This document shows, in pieces, positions 27,593-37,710 of a stretch of DNA of 64,000 bases (its first letter is position 1; every line of letters begins with the position of its first letter). This stretch comes from Polymyxa betae. Its lineage: Eukaryota; Endomyxa; Phytomyxea; Plasmodiophorida; Plasmodiophoridae. Position numbers and translations under genes: made by a program. Under the pieces are notes generated by a model. It saw nothing but the letters and a program-made list of their open reading frames with translations, was not told the DNA's origin and made no database searches. The stretch covers positions 21,500 through 85,499 of the forward strand of contig RBZT01000364.1 in assembly GCA_003693705.1 (NCBI GenBank), read 5' to 3'.

Positions 27593-29812
27593 ATGGATGT
27601 CCCATGGCAGTCCTCATGTAATCTGTCTCCAGACGATGATCTCATCGAGTATTCGGTGAAGCGCTGGGCCCCATTCATATGTCGGGAGCAGCGTCGCATC
27701 GTCTCGATCTCGACCGATGACATCCTCCATGAGTACGCCCGGCGCCTGACCAAGCCGGTGTCGGAAATCATCGACAGGTATCGCAAGATTCATAACAGCC
27801 GTCGTCGTCATCGCCCTAAACGTGGTCTTTCGATGATATGGAATGTCAATACGAACCGCCCTCGTGTTGTCTTTTATTGGACCAATGGACGCTCCCATTT
27901 CTGGTGCTGCGATCCGCTACAGCTCTGCCCAGCTCGATTCTTAGGCGATTATAGAAAGCCTTCAAAAGAAACCTTCGAGGACATGGTCAACTATTCGCTC
28001 AACGTATTAAGCTACTTCGACCCGAGCCCCGTCATCGAAGGCGCTCGCCATCGGCCGGCACCAGAATATCTCGTGGCTCTCTACGACGATGAAGATTCCA
28101 GCGCCAGCGAAGAAACCTTCCGACCTTCATTGCCGACATCGTCACGAACGCCTTCGCCTGCACCGTCGACTATGGACGATCCGATCATCCCATATCGCCC
28201 TGACGAGACAGACGAATCATCGTCTGATATTGATTTATTAGATTCAGACGAGGATAAAAATGACATTCCTGAGCGACCACAACCTTTAGATCTTCAACAA
28301 AGCGAGAACGTCCTCCCAGATGCCGCCACTGCTTCTACGCAAACGCCAGTGAGAACACGAAATTTCGACGACATCGTCTTCGACAATTCCGATATTGATA
28401 ACGTAATCGCCACGATTCAGGGTGTGAAGCCCATGACCGGCAACGATCTTCTTCAAACGGTGCAAACCATTCGCCATCGATCGATCTTCTCTCCGGCCGC
28501 TTCGTTTTACTCGCCATTGATTCCAGGCAACATCACGTTCCCTGCCAATGTTCGCCCTGTCCCTATCATGTTCGACATCCCGCGTCCTATACAGCCCACT
28601 AGATTCCATGCCGAAACGCAGACCGACAACGAGCTCAGCCAATCCTCGATCGAGGTGGCCCCGACTCAAGACCAGCCGTTGGTTTCTTCTGATACCACAA
28701 CGGATGCGATCCAGTTACCGGATGAAGAGGCTCCAGCTCAGTCGGAAGCTCCGGTCTGTGCTGATAATACCATCAATGTGGTGCACTCGCCGGTAGTTAC
28801 AGGTCCCGATGAAAGCCAGCCTCTGATCTCTTCTGGTGACGCCGTGGCTGCTCTACGATCGTCCGATGAGATGGCCCGTGTCCAAGATGAGCCGTTGACG
28901 TGCTCTGACTGCCAGATGGAGACGGAACCAACGGCTTTGCCGTCGCAATTGAAGGGCGAGCATTTGATGACGCAGTCGGATGAACCGGATTCGCAATCGT
29001 CGCCGTCATCGTTCTGGCGTCAGCATTTCCCGTACATTCTGCATTTCTGCACCAAGTCGGCCGATGTGTTCGAATTTGGCAGCAAATTCGAGTCCTATAT
29101 TCGTTTCGATTACGAGGATATCAGCGGATCCCCTCGTCAGGTCGTTGCGATTGCCATGAGTACACTAGCGCCTTCCATTCTTGTTAAATGGATATGCAAT
29201 CAATCATTGATTGAAGGTGATGCATGTTTAACCTCGCTCTCTCGCACCTTGCTAATGGTTTGAACAGCGCCGTTTGCTTCCACATGCAAGCAGCAGTACG
29301 CCTTGGTACCGTTCGCTGAAAACCAGGGAATCTGTCTATGCTTGAATGAATCTGCCTGGCAGGAGTTCGGACACGCTGCGCTTCTCGAGGCCATTCGTAG
29401 GAAGCCGGAATTAACGGGTCCTGATGAGACGCTGGCTGAAGCCTGGAGCTCTGTCTGTAAACGCTATCTCGAAAATATGCAAAAGAGCTATTCGATTGAA
29501 CGATTTCATGACGACATCATAGACGCGTTGACCCACGAGGAAACCCGATCTGATAATGCAAACTTGGTTCCAATTCCGACACAGACAAGGGCTTCTGGTG
29601 ATTCCGAGAAAATCGAAATGCTGCCGCTATCAGATCTGTTTAATGTCCCTACGCAGCCGAAATCGACAGAAATAGAAGCTCCTGCTGCTGATTTTCAATC
29701 GCAAGCTCTAGGCCACGAGATCAGAGAAGAATCACAACCGATTGTTGGTGATGGCATTTCGCAGACTCTCAACTATCTTCTGGATAACGTGGCCTCACAG
29801 TTAGCAGCATAA
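27593..29812 (+). CDS. Large acidic, mostly disordered protein; unknown
   Basis: Two exons are present: a 1.6-kb first exon starting MDVPWQSSCNLSPDDDL, and a second from about 29268 to 29812. The intron is probably about 29217-29267 (donor after SLIE, acceptor before APFAS). The N-terminal 130 residues look folded and basic (SVKRWAPFICREQRRIV, RHRPKRGLSMIWNVN, FYWTNGRSHFWCCD). A long Asp/Glu/Ser/Pro-rich region follows (about 160-470), then another folded-looking stretch (SSFWRQHFPYILHFCTKSAD, KQQYALVPFAENQGICLCLN) and a low-complexity tail ending in NYLLDNVASQLAA. About 720 residues. Tandem PLVSSDT/PLISSGD phrases near residues 360-420 suggest internal duplication. No catalytic motif was recognised. 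Likely a scaffold or regulatory protein, but this is unproven. Confidence 0.65.
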
Positions 29813-30073
29813 CGTTTTTTATTAATATCCATAATTAATTCACTGTTTCACTTTCAACTTCTCGCCAAAAGCAGAGCCTGCTTTCTGAATTCTCTTTGCA
29901 AATATGAAATGTTGTGTTTCAATTTTGAATGACTAACTTTCTGAGTTTGCCCTTGACTTAGAAAATTTTCATTGTCCAATATTAGCGTCCAAGAGCTCGT
30001 CACCTAAAAGCAACAGTGACTCAACTGAGGAATCCATTTCTATAATTTCTTCAAGTTATTCAGTATATGTTCT

Positions 30074-30295
30074 ATGCTATGTGCCGCTCTGTTGGCTACG
30101 ATCGTGATGGTTTCTGGTATTGCTCAAGCTGATACCACAAACGGATCCCAGATGCCGACAGTCTATCTGATCATGGTCTATGGCGTCGTGGTGATTTTGC
30201 TATTCGCTGTTGTTTATTGCTTCATAAGAAGGCTATTTTCATGTTGCCACAGCGTTCACGAATACTTCAACGGCGGGTACGACTACAACGTCTGA
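30074..30295 (+). CDS. Small secreted or single-pass membrane protein; unknown
   Basis: A 73-residue single-exon frame. MLCAALLATIVMVSGIAQA fits a signal peptide with cleavage after AQA. A short Thr/Asn/Ser-rich linker follows, then a strong TM helix (YLIMVYGVVVILLFAVVYCF), then a basic, Cys-rich juxtamembrane segment (RRLFSCCH) suited to palmitoylation. It ends NGGYDYNV. An upstream ATG at 30067 is in another frame and ignored. Family unknown; a tiny type I membrane protein is the most that can be said. Confidence 0.5.
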   Translation: MLCAALLATIVMVSGIAQADTTNGSQMPTVYLIMVYGVVVILLFAVVYCFIRRLFSCCHSVHEYFNGGYDYNV

Positions 30296-30545
30296 ATATC
30301 AATAAGCTCATCTATATAAAACAAGCTCATGAATTTCAAAAGTGCTGCTTCTGACAGACTAACACGTAAAATCTGTCTAAACTTTTTAGCATGTTCGAAA
30401 TGGTCTCTTGCGATGTTCATCCAAATGGAAAAAGCTTTGCAAAAATCGAGGAAAGAATGCCGATATTAGGGGACAGGACATATAGATGACGGTCATCGCG
30501 GACTCCGTCGCGGGGTCGCTTGATAGAAAATTTGCCAGATTCACG

Positions 30546-30983
30546 ATGTCGGCGTCGACGATCCCCCATGTCCAGGTCTTCGGACGTAAGCGTTCGGCCG
30601 TCGCCGTCGCCTACACTAAGGCCGGAAAAGGCCTGATCAAGATCAACGGAACTCCCATCGAGTTCGTTCAGCCTGAAGGTCTGCGCTTCAAGGTCATGGA
30701 GCCGGTCATGTTGTTGGGCTTCCCCCGATTCGAGAACGTCGACATCCGCGTCCGGGTCCAGGGTGGTGGTTTCACCAGCCGCGTTTACGCCATCCGACAG
30801 GCTATCGCCAAGAGCCTGGTTGCGTACTACCAGAAATACGTCGACGAAGCCAGCAAGAAGGAGATCAAGGATGTCCTTCTGAGCTACGACCGTAGCCTGT
30901 TGGTCGCTGATCCCCGTCGCCGTGAACCCAAGAAATTCGGTGGTCGATCGGCCCGTGCCCGTTTCCAGAAGTCCTACCGTTAA
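30546..30983 (+). CDS. RPS16: 40S ribosomal protein S16 (uS9)
   Basis: uS9 is a small-subunit protein whose C-terminal tail reaches the P-site tRNA. The 145-residue frame from the ATG at 30546 begins [20 protein letters not shown], matching the VQVFGRKK start of eukaryotic S16. It continues through [17 protein letters not shown], the [19 protein letters not shown] helix and [12 protein letters not shown], and ends in the invariant ARFQKSYR. The length equals the usual 146 or so. An in-frame ATG at 30486 would add 20 residues absent from the family, so 30546 is preferred. There is no intron, and the GC-rich third positions are typical of a highly expressed gene. Confidence 0.97.
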   Translation: MSASTIPHVQVFGRKRSAVAVAYTKAGKGLIKINGTPIEFVQPEGLRFKVMEPVMLLGFPRFENVDIRVRVQGGGFTSRVYAIRQAIAKSLVAYYQKYVDEASKKEIKDVLLSYDRSLLVADPRRREPKKFGGRSARARFQKSYR

Positions 30984-31336
30984 ACTGCTTATGCGAAAAT
31001 ACATTGTACTTATCTTTTTACTCTAACACATTCGAATCTGTTCTTTTCAGGCGGTATAGAATTGTGGATGTTCTTTGATATGACGAGCTGCGTATGCTAT
31101 TGTTTTTCAATATTTGAGATCACGCGAATCGCTCCTCTTCTTAATTGGTATACTGAAAAAATCCAACTTCAAATCGTCGTTCCTGCTAATCCTTTGTAGA
31201 TTGTAAATACTGATATCAGCATGCATACAGTTGTTAAATGTATTTATTAGCTGCGAATAGTCATCCGCACTATATTTGTTGAGCTATTTAACCTTTATGG
31301 TTGCTGCGATTGACTTTGCTACGTGTTTAACTAGAT
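30984..31336. other. Convergent 3' spacer between RPS16 and XRP2
   Basis: An AT-rich spacer of about 350 bp between two stop codons facing each other. No gene seen. Confidence 0.45.
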
Positions 31337-32691
31337 TCAAACGGTAGGCCTAAATTGTTGGAAGAAACACTTCGCCATATGCTGAGAAACAGATGTATCG
31401 GGAGCCACGAAAACGCCTTCGCGTACATGAGCAGGACGATTGTCTCCAATGAACAATAATCCAACGCTCGGATACATTTCTGCTTTCTGCTTGATAGATG
31501 GGGCAACTTCTTTTTCACCATTTTGCATAAATAGCAGTTCTGAACGAGATTTCAATTGACTAACACTTTTAATCGAACTCGTACCTATCTGCGTTCGGGT
31601 CAATTTTGCCTGTCTCGTCTCAGCCAGTTTGAATGCATTAGTACGCGTTAACTCCTGCACTATTGCCATAGCTGTATGATCGGCATTATCAACGACTAAC
31701 AAGAACCAGGCTTTCTGCTGATTGTGGTCTGGGCCCTAAGAGAAGGACTGTCAAACGTGGTATTGAAATTGTATCCGCGAGATCTAAACTGAAGAAATAT
31801 AACCAGGAAAAGGAATAGACTGAGCGTTAGAAATCAACCGAATACCAAACTAGCAGATTACCAAAGTGAGCGGGACAGGAGATGGAAGCTGAGTCTCTTC
31901 AAATCGAATGTCAGGGCAGACAGCGCTCGGGTTGACGCCAAGAAACTCGCCCTCTTCATTATTGAAATTGCCGATCTCCCAATGCCGTTCGCCATCGGTT
32001 TCGTTGAAATCGTGCACTCGCCACCAGTTATTGTCCCAGATACATAAATTGGCGGAATGGAACTGTTCGCTGAGGCTGAAGTACGACGCCTACTTTACTT
32101 AGCGACAGAATTAGAGTGAGAATCCGCAAACGTACCTGAAAGCAAGACAGTCGAAGCCGAGTCGTTGTCTCGATCGACGGCTGCGTTATGGAGAAAAGCA
32201 TCATATCAATATCAGAACAATCTCGTGTTCGAAGCTGCTGACAGGCAGCCACAACCCGGCATGCTTTACAGTCGCGAAAGAAAACGCTGAAAGAACGTTA
32301 TATACGTATTCGATTTTCTGAAAAGAGTTATATGCCACCTGGATTCACATGGAGCAATGAAAATTCGACAATTGGTAGCGAAATCGATCGTAACTTGAGC
32401 GCTATTATCAAAGAGAAAAATATTACAGTTATCGACAGTATCTATTATGAATTGTTGCCCTGCGATTTGCCTAAATACATTTATGAATGCAAACTGACCA
32501 AAGCATATCGCCTACTACCCGGGACCTCTCACAACCGTAACATCCTTCAGACCTGTTACCATGAAATCTTTGGGGTTCAACTTGGCTTGCGGTTTGGGCG
32601 GCGGCGATTCAGACTGCCCAACGGATGCGACGACATCCGGTTGCTTTGACAGGGGCGGAGTCTGGCCACGCTTGGAGCAGAGATTCCCCAT
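31337..32691 (-). CDS. RP2: XRP2-like protein (TBCC domain plus NDK-like C-terminus)
   Basis: XRP2 is the GTPase-activating protein for ARL3 and delivers lipidated cargo to cilia and flagella. The ATG at 32691 gives [10 protein letters not shown], a glycine-2 myristoylation and cysteine palmitoylation site like that of human RP2. The TBCC beta-helix follows: [20 protein letters not shown], then [21 protein letters not shown] and NCRIFIAPC, then [23 protein letters not shown] (about 32270-32210), which holds the QQLRTRDC arginine-finger motif. Next are [18 protein letters not shown] and [20 protein letters not shown]. The C-terminal exons (about 31790-31337) hold the NDK-like part ([19 protein letters not shown]). 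Four or five short introns interrupt it. The conserved arginine suggests an active GAP. It supports a flagellated life stage. Confidence 0.9.
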
Positions 32692-33197
32692 GACGTCTGC
32701 AGCGGTGCTCCTGAGACCTGCAGTCGCTACCCATCGATCATCTAGAAACCTCTCGGCGTTCGAAAGTCACAGCAAACCTAAGACAACAACATCAATACTA
32801 TCGATAAGAGAAGTGTTGTAAAAAACAAACCCGAAATAGAGACACGACGTAGCCGACTGACGTCATTGACAGTACAGTAGCTTACATGAGTTACACTTAA
32901 AGCGAACTTCATAAATAGAAATTGCGCAGTCGGGAAAATTGGCGCAACAAGCGCAATATCGGAATTGCGCACAGGTATTGCGCACAGTGCCCTCTTGTCT
33001 TGTTAGGGTTTCGTCATCGTTTAGCCTCACTCTGATAGTCTCTAATTCTGTGTCTCTCGTTTTTTTTATTGTCGTCGTCGTCGTCGCTGCAGGCGCCTGC
33101 TGACAATTGACTTTGTTGCTGCAGTCAGTCAGCGAGTTTGTAGGCAGCAGACGTTGAGCAAATCGTTTTATTCGGCCACAGCTGCCGCTCGATGTGA
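32692..33197. promoter_or_regulatory. Divergent promoter region with a cluster of TGCGCA/GCGCAA sites
   Basis: The region separates the XRP2 start (minus) from a plus-strand gene at 33198. At 32920-32985 there are at least five TGCGCA or GCGCAA cores in 65 bp (AATTGCGCAGT, TTGGCGCAAC, GCGCAATATC, AATTGCGCAC, TATTGCGCAC). The density suggests a transcription-factor binding cluster; E2F- and NRF1-type sites share such cores, but the factor here is unknown. A GTC triplet run follows at 33075-33090. Confidence 0.4.
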
Positions 33198-33743
33198 ATG
33201 GTGGATCTTATCAATCCTTCTCGGAGCCCTTCGCCCAAGCCCAACAGTCATCACTCGTCGGCCATTGTTGCTGGTCGGTTCGTCGTCTCGGATGCCACTT
33301 CGGAAGATACCGTTGCTACCTCGTCATCGCCGTCAAAGTCGGTTACTTCATGTTGCAAGCGTCGCATTGCTGGTCGATTTATCGTCGTCGATGAAGACAC
33401 AACTATGCCCAATCAATACAACAACCAGGCATCTCGCTTCGAAATTCTTGATCTACCGGTCGTCCCCGAAGGTCGGGAAGCAATAGAAGAGCCTCTGAGT
33501 TCCTTGCTAAGGAGTCTCAGCGATCGCGTCCTGGTAATAGTTTTCTGTTTTTCAGTCCAGGTACAATATCCCATACTAACGTGAAGGCAATATCAATAGG
33601 CAGTTGAGCGAGAGAATGACCGTCTTAAATCGGAAAACGCCAATCTACGAGCAGAGATGATGCGAATGCATTCTCTGATAGGACAGCACGGAGACAATTC
33701 GATTGCTGCTAAGGATCTAACTGATATACTCCTGTTTTCGTAA
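33198..33743 (+). CDS. Leucine-zipper protein with three RF-x-V/I motifs, TSC22D-like layout
   Basis: Two exons: 33198 to about 33536, and about 33600 to 33743. The N-terminal half is low complexity and holds three separate RF-x-V/I motifs: AGRFVV (residues 25-30), AGRFIV (58-63) and SRFEI (79-83). In animals RFx[V/I] peptides bind the CCT domain of OSR1/SPAK kinases. The C-terminal half has LSSLLRSLSDRVLAVERE and NDRLKSENANLRAEMMRMH, a short leucine-zipper coiled coil. This order, disordered RF motifs then a zipper, resembles animal TSC22D proteins, partners in WNK-OSR1/NRBP1 signalling. Orthology is inference from layout, not alignment. About 160 residues. It lies downstream of a TGCGCA cluster shared with XRP2. 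Confidence 0.65.
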
Positions 33744-33849
33744 TATTAAATTATTAGATTAGGTACTCTTTCATAAGCATATTGCTGAAACCCAAAAACC
33801 TTTTGCTTGCTCATGATGCTTCTCAATTTGTAGAAGGGGTTGAGTTTAT

Positions 33850-34134
33850 TTAAGCAGTTTCAGGTGTAGCTTTAGTAGCTGCCGTCTCTTGAACCTCATC
33901 CTTTTTAGCTTCGAGATAGGCAGTCTTAACGGCGTCAGAGAGCTCATCGCTTGGGGGATCGACTTTGTTCAAGTCGACACCTTTTTTGATCGTGGAGTGA
34001 AGTTTGATCTGATCGGCAACAATATTCTTCTCAACGGGGACCTTCTTGTTTTTCAGAGAGACCCCCTTCTGAATTTCCCGAAGCAGAGCAGCTGGCTTCT
34101 GCTTCTCAACCGGCATGACGATAGGTCGACCCAT
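33850..34134 (-). CDS. Small actin-binding protein with two WH2-like motifs
   Basis: A single-exon protein of 94 residues. AALLREIQKGVSLKNKKV (about 15-32) fits the WH2 consensus, an amphipathic helix LLxxIQxG followed by LKK. A second, weaker copy is KLHSTIKKGVDLNKV (about 44-58). WH2 and beta-thymosin-like peptides bind monomeric actin. Two such motifs in a protein of 94 residues recall amoebal actobindin, which sequesters actin and slows nucleation. The tail is acidic and Ala/Thr-rich, and unlikely to be folded. It sits one gene away from ARPC2, which is suggestive but probably coincidental. Confidence in the WH2 call is moderate to high because the first motif is canonical. Confidence 0.75.
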   Translation of the reverse strand: MGRPIVMPVEKQKPAALLREIQKGVSLKNKKVPVEKNIVADQIKLHSTIKKGVDLNKVDPPSDELSDAVKTAYLEAKKDEVQETAATKATPETA

Positions 34135-34507
34135 GATGCTAAGAGCGAAACTTGATGTTCTATGAATTGATTCAGTTAGCTTGTGAGGGAGGCACGCGAC
34201 TCGATCGAAACAGTCCGATATCCATTAATGAATCACCATATTTCTCCGGTAGGAGCACAACCATAAGTGCCTTCGATGAATTTACAATTAAATTTCGGTA
34301 GACTGGGTGGGTATGGAAGACCATAACTCTGATAGAGCGAAATGCTCTCTCATTGTCATATTGCAAATTAGGCGAAAGCAGCTCAAATACAAAGAGAAAA
34401 CAAAACCATCAAGAAATACAAAGACACATTTTTAGTAATGATTATCACATTGCAAGTGATATTTTAAGAGTAATATATAAATACAGAAACTGGGTATTAG
34501 ACAATGA
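34135..34507. other. Intergenic spacer
   Basis: An AT-rich region of about 370 bp between a start codon and a stop codon on the minus strand. No gene recognised. It should hold the promoter of the WH2 gene and the terminator of RAB5IF. Confidence 0.4.
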
Positions 34508-34999
34508 CTAAGGATGTACTAATGAATATGCAGTGATCCACGAGACCTAAAAATATCTATGAGCTATCAGGAGTATTGTGTAAAAGTCGTACCAGGAAAC
34601 TGGCATATGAAGGCATCCCTCCTTCCGTAATCATATCCCAGGGATTGAATTCATCCTGATCAACTTTCAGGAATTGGAAATAGGCGAATGTCGAGACCAG
34701 ATATAAAACAGCAAATCTATCCCGAAAAAATCAATACTGAGCAGAAGGTTGCTTTTAAAAATCATACGAAATGTTGCCCAAAGCGCCAGTTACAGGAACG
34801 ATGCCGAAAGCCAATCCGACGACAACAGCTAGGATCTGCCTTAACCAATACAGCACCGATTCCAGTTCAACCTATGCTGAAATGTCAAGTTGTGTTTCCA
34901 GCAGAACCGAAACCCGCCCCGCTTGACCTTTGTCCATTCTTGCTCAGGCTGGAACGCCTTAACCCAGTCGAACCCAGCCTTGCCTTTACCGACACCCAT
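34508..34999 (-). CDS. RAB5IF: RAB5IF/RCAF1/OPTI-like membrane protein
   Basis: A small membrane protein that in animals acts in ER multipass-protein insertion and in respiratory-complex assembly. It begins MGVGKGKAGFDWVKAFQPEQ and continues EWTK. A GT-AG intron of about 60 nt follows, then VELESVLYWLRQILAVVVG and LAFGIVPVTGALGN, which matches the family core (YWxRQIxAVxxGxxWGxxPxxG). After further short introns, FLKVDQDEFNPWDMITEGG and PSYASFL match its DEEEYGGTWELTKEG region. The last exon is VSWITAYSLVHP, with the stop at 34508. Two to three TM helices are expected. The pattern of conserved residues is convincing despite the small size. A long plus-strand frame over the same bases is a shadow. 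Confidence 0.78.
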
Positions 35000-35150
35000 G
35001 CTTTCTCTATTCAGGTTTATGAGATGAAAGGGGCCGCTCTACGTAATAGGTTTTCCAAATTGCGAAAAATATTTCAATATTGTTTTTTTTATCCAATATT
35101 TTAGGGCTAACCGCAGATCACAACGAGAACTGAAAATTGTATTTGAATGG

Positions 35151-36080
35151 TCAAACTTTCTGCTCGAAATTTCGACCAGAAAATGTCTTTTTCTTTTTAT
35201 CTTTGCCGTCGTCTTGTTCGACCTTGGCCCGATTAAGAATCTTGAGTAGAGACACCACCCTGGCACGCATCCTGAGATGGAAGTACGCTTTGCTGCATTT
35301 AATGTGGTATTGGACATATGTTCGGAATCCTGAAAACACAGCTGCTGCAGATTCGACTTTTAGTGGCGTATCAACATGGCTCGGTAGCATTCCAAACGAA
35401 ATAAAACCAACATTGCCAATCGGTCCATTCACCGAGAAAGCATCCTGTATTTCTTTCGGAGGCGCCATTGAAAACTGAACCAAAGGCCCAGCAGGCACCT
35501 TCCGCTTAGCTTCGGCGAATTCGGTTAAGAACACTGAGCTGATAACAGCATCGGAGCGTTCTTTAACGCCTAAGGAAAAAACACATACAACCCGGTCGTT
35601 TTTTGGGATCAAAAAGACGACGCAATCGGGATGTAGCGAGAATCGAGCCGGCTGCAGTTGCATTTGGGTATTTTTTGATAATGCCCCAAAATACAGAGAA
35701 AATGGGGCTCCAGAGACAACTTGTCGCAGACGGCATACAGCTTGGATCAAGTCGTTAACATGAGCAGGATCGATATTAGCCAGATCCATTCTAAGGCAAG
35801 CATCGCTGCCATCTTCAGGTCTGATCACCAGATCACCATACGTATCTTTCAGAAACTGCTCGACACCCAATCCAACCAGGTCTTTGTAGATGGGTACAGA
35901 CAAAGATAAGATCAGGATGTCATGAGGGCCATCGGGAGTGGCGCGCGACGATCGCAGCCAATAATGAGCGCCGTCAAAATCGCAGATCTTGACATCGATA
36001 GCGGTGCGCTTCTCTGCCGCGAAAGCAGCGGCAATGGTCTCCTCCAAGATCCGATTTCGCGTCTCAAGCTGAACTAGCAT
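35151..36080 (-). CDS. ARPC2: Arp2/3 complex subunit 2 (p34)
   Basis: ARPC2 is a core subunit of the Arp2/3 complex, which nucleates branched actin. The single-exon frame of 309 residues opens MLVQLETRNRILEETIAAAF, matching the start MILLEVNNRIIEETL of the family. It holds the first alpha/beta domain (VKICDFDGAHYWLRS, LSVPIYKDLVGLGVEQFLKD) and the second (DRVVCVFSLGVKERSDAVIS, VFLTEFAEAKRK, GNVGFISFGMLPSH). It ends in the long C-terminal helix HIKCSKAYFHLRMRARV and a basic KDKKKKTFSGRNFEQKV tail. The length is close to the usual 300. There is no intron, unlike most neighbours. Confidence 0.95.
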   Translation of the reverse strand: MLVQLETRNRILEETIAAAFAAEKRTAIDVKICDFDGAHYWLRSSRATPDGPHDILILSLSVPIYKDLVGLGVEQFLKDTYGDLVIRPEDGSDACLRMDLANIDPAHVNDLIQAVCRLRQVVSGAPFSLYFGALSKNTQMQLQPARFSLHPDCVVFLIPKNDRVVCVFSLGVKERSDAVISSVFLTEFAEAKRKVPAGPLVQFSMAPPKEIQDAFSVNGPIGNVGFISFGMLPSHVDTPLKVESAAAVFSGFRTYVQYHIKCSKAYFHLRMRARVVSLLKILNRAKVEQDDGKDKKKKTFSGRNFEQKV

Positions 36081-36512
36081 GGTTAGAAATGGGCTCTGGA
36101 ACAGAACATCTGTTCCAAGACATCACAAAGGTTACGATCGAGGCCGCGCCCAACCTTAATAACAGCCGAACTGCTATCGAAAGCATTAGCCTGAACAGAA
36201 GCTAAACACAACCGTTTGCTTGGCTGAAGGCAATTGTGATGTTAACCTTTGCTGATTTGTAATGCCTATTAGTTCAGAAACTTCAATTAAACGAAAAAAA
36301 ATCTGATGGTATTTTCTCAAAAGTCTGAATTCCTCCTGTCTTCAACAGAAATTCTGAAGATGCTGAAGCTTTTATATGCAACACATCAGCATCGCTTACG
36401 TTATACAATTTCGCTGAGAATAATAATCATTTAGCTGTACTTCATTCAAAATTCTTTTGTTCGAGTTCAGATTGTATCAAAAAGACCTAGAAACATTTAG
36501 CGATGAATTTAG
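36081..36512. other. Intergenic spacer upstream of ARPC2
   Basis: AT-rich, about 430 bp, no exon recognised. Contains the ARPC2 promoter. Confidence 0.4.
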
Positions 36513-37145
36513 TTATACTCTTGCAATAACAGCATTCTCAAGTGATCGAAAGTTTTTTATACAATTAGCAGACCGTCTGCGATAAGCATCAACGACGACG
36601 AAGAGGAAACCGGCCTCTGGACAGGCTACGAACAGTCCCACCCAGTCATGATACAATCGATTGATGTACTCGTTGATGATAATCAATGCGCCGGTCGACC
36701 CTGAGCAGAATACCATCGGTAGAATCAGCGTAGTCGAGATCGGCGGCATGATGATGCCAGCAATGATAGAAGCTCCACATACGCCGGCAGTGAGGTATGG
36801 CGCCACCATGAACGCTTTCAACATGATCACATCCAGTTGACGTTCACCGACCAATCTTCTAATGAAGCCTTTGCCGAGACGCAGCATGAAATCGATCTTG
36901 CGCTCCAGGTCGGTGTAATCTCTGCCCGAATCACTTCGAACAGGCCCTAAACGTTCTTTAAAAAAACGACGGGAAACAGCAGAACTGCATTTACTGGAAT
37001 CATTCTCAGGAACAGGAACAATGGCGTCCTCCACAGCCTCGGGTAAGGTCGATTCAGAGATGGTCGATGCCAGTTCGGGAGGAGCCGCATCGACCAGCAC
37101 GGTCGCGGCCAGCAAGCTGATGGCGATCACGAGCAGGAACCTCAT
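36513..37145 (-). CDS. Secreted or membrane protein of unknown function
   Basis: A single-exon protein of 210 residues. MRFLLVIAISLLAATVLVDA is a clear signal peptide. A charged segment follows (about 22-100) with RRFFKERLGPV and DLERKIDFMLRLGKGFIRR, then a strongly hydrophobic stretch (GVCGASIIAGIIMPP, TTLILPMVFCSGSTGALIII, about 120-160). A Cys-containing C-terminal region ends NFRSLENAVIARV. The hydrophobic core would form one or two TM helices. No family was recognised. If the organism is a pathogen, the signal peptide and lack of homology would make it a possible effector, but the hydrophobic segment argues for a membrane-bound product. Confidence 0.6.
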   Translation of the reverse strand: MRFLLVIAISLLAATVLVDAAPPELASTISESTLPEAVEDAIVPVPENDSSKCSSAVSRRFFKERLGPVRSDSGRDYTDLERKIDFMLRLGKGFIRRLVGERQLDVIMLKAFMVAPYLTAGVCGASIIAGIIMPPISTTLILPMVFCSGSTGALIIINEYINRLYHDWVGLFVACPEAGFLFVVVDAYRRRSANCIKNFRSLENAVIARV

Positions 37146-37710
37146 GGTGTCGAAGATAATCAGCTTTCGATATGCTCAGCGGAATCACCTGGCATATCTG
37201 GACTGCTGGACTCGGGGGGAGGCTAAAAATAGTTCTGGGCGGACGCGGGCATAGTGGCACCGCCGCGTCCGGGGTGTCGCCTCGTCAAGTAAGGACCCTC
37301 TGGAGAGCCCTGCCTTGCTATTGCGTCCGCAAGGCGTTCCACGAAGAGCGCTACGGTAGTCGTCTATCATGATCGTACAAAGTCATGGCTGGTTGCGGTA
37401 TCTCCTCGATGCTCTCAGGGTCGAGAAGAGAGTCGTTTAGTAAATTGTTGTAGATGGATCCTTGATCAGAAAGCATATTTAGCTTACAAAGATTACAAAG
37501 ATGTTATCACATTCGAATCCGAATGAAAGAATCTAAAAGAAGTGTATAGCTTTGCTCTATCTTGCAGAGAAGGGGGTTGATACTTTATCCATGTTGTTTC
37601 GTTCTGCTGTTTCTGTGTTTGTTGTAGTCTCTAACTTTATACTAATTATTTAATCGAGATGTTATTATTCAAATATTATAAATTACAAACAGGACCTAAA
37701 TATGGAAAAA
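37146..37710. other. Intergenic spacer
   Basis: About 560 bp. The part near 37200-37350 is GC-rich, the rest AT-rich. No gene supported; short frames on both strands overlap each other and look like noise. Confidence 0.4.

Noticed and set aside
28286-28669. 127-codon minus-strand frame
   Set aside because: Shadow of the long disordered plus-strand gene with better codon character on that strand.
34688-35104. 138-codon plus-strand frame
   Set aside because: Overlaps the RAB5IF gene on the other strand, whose exons match a known family.
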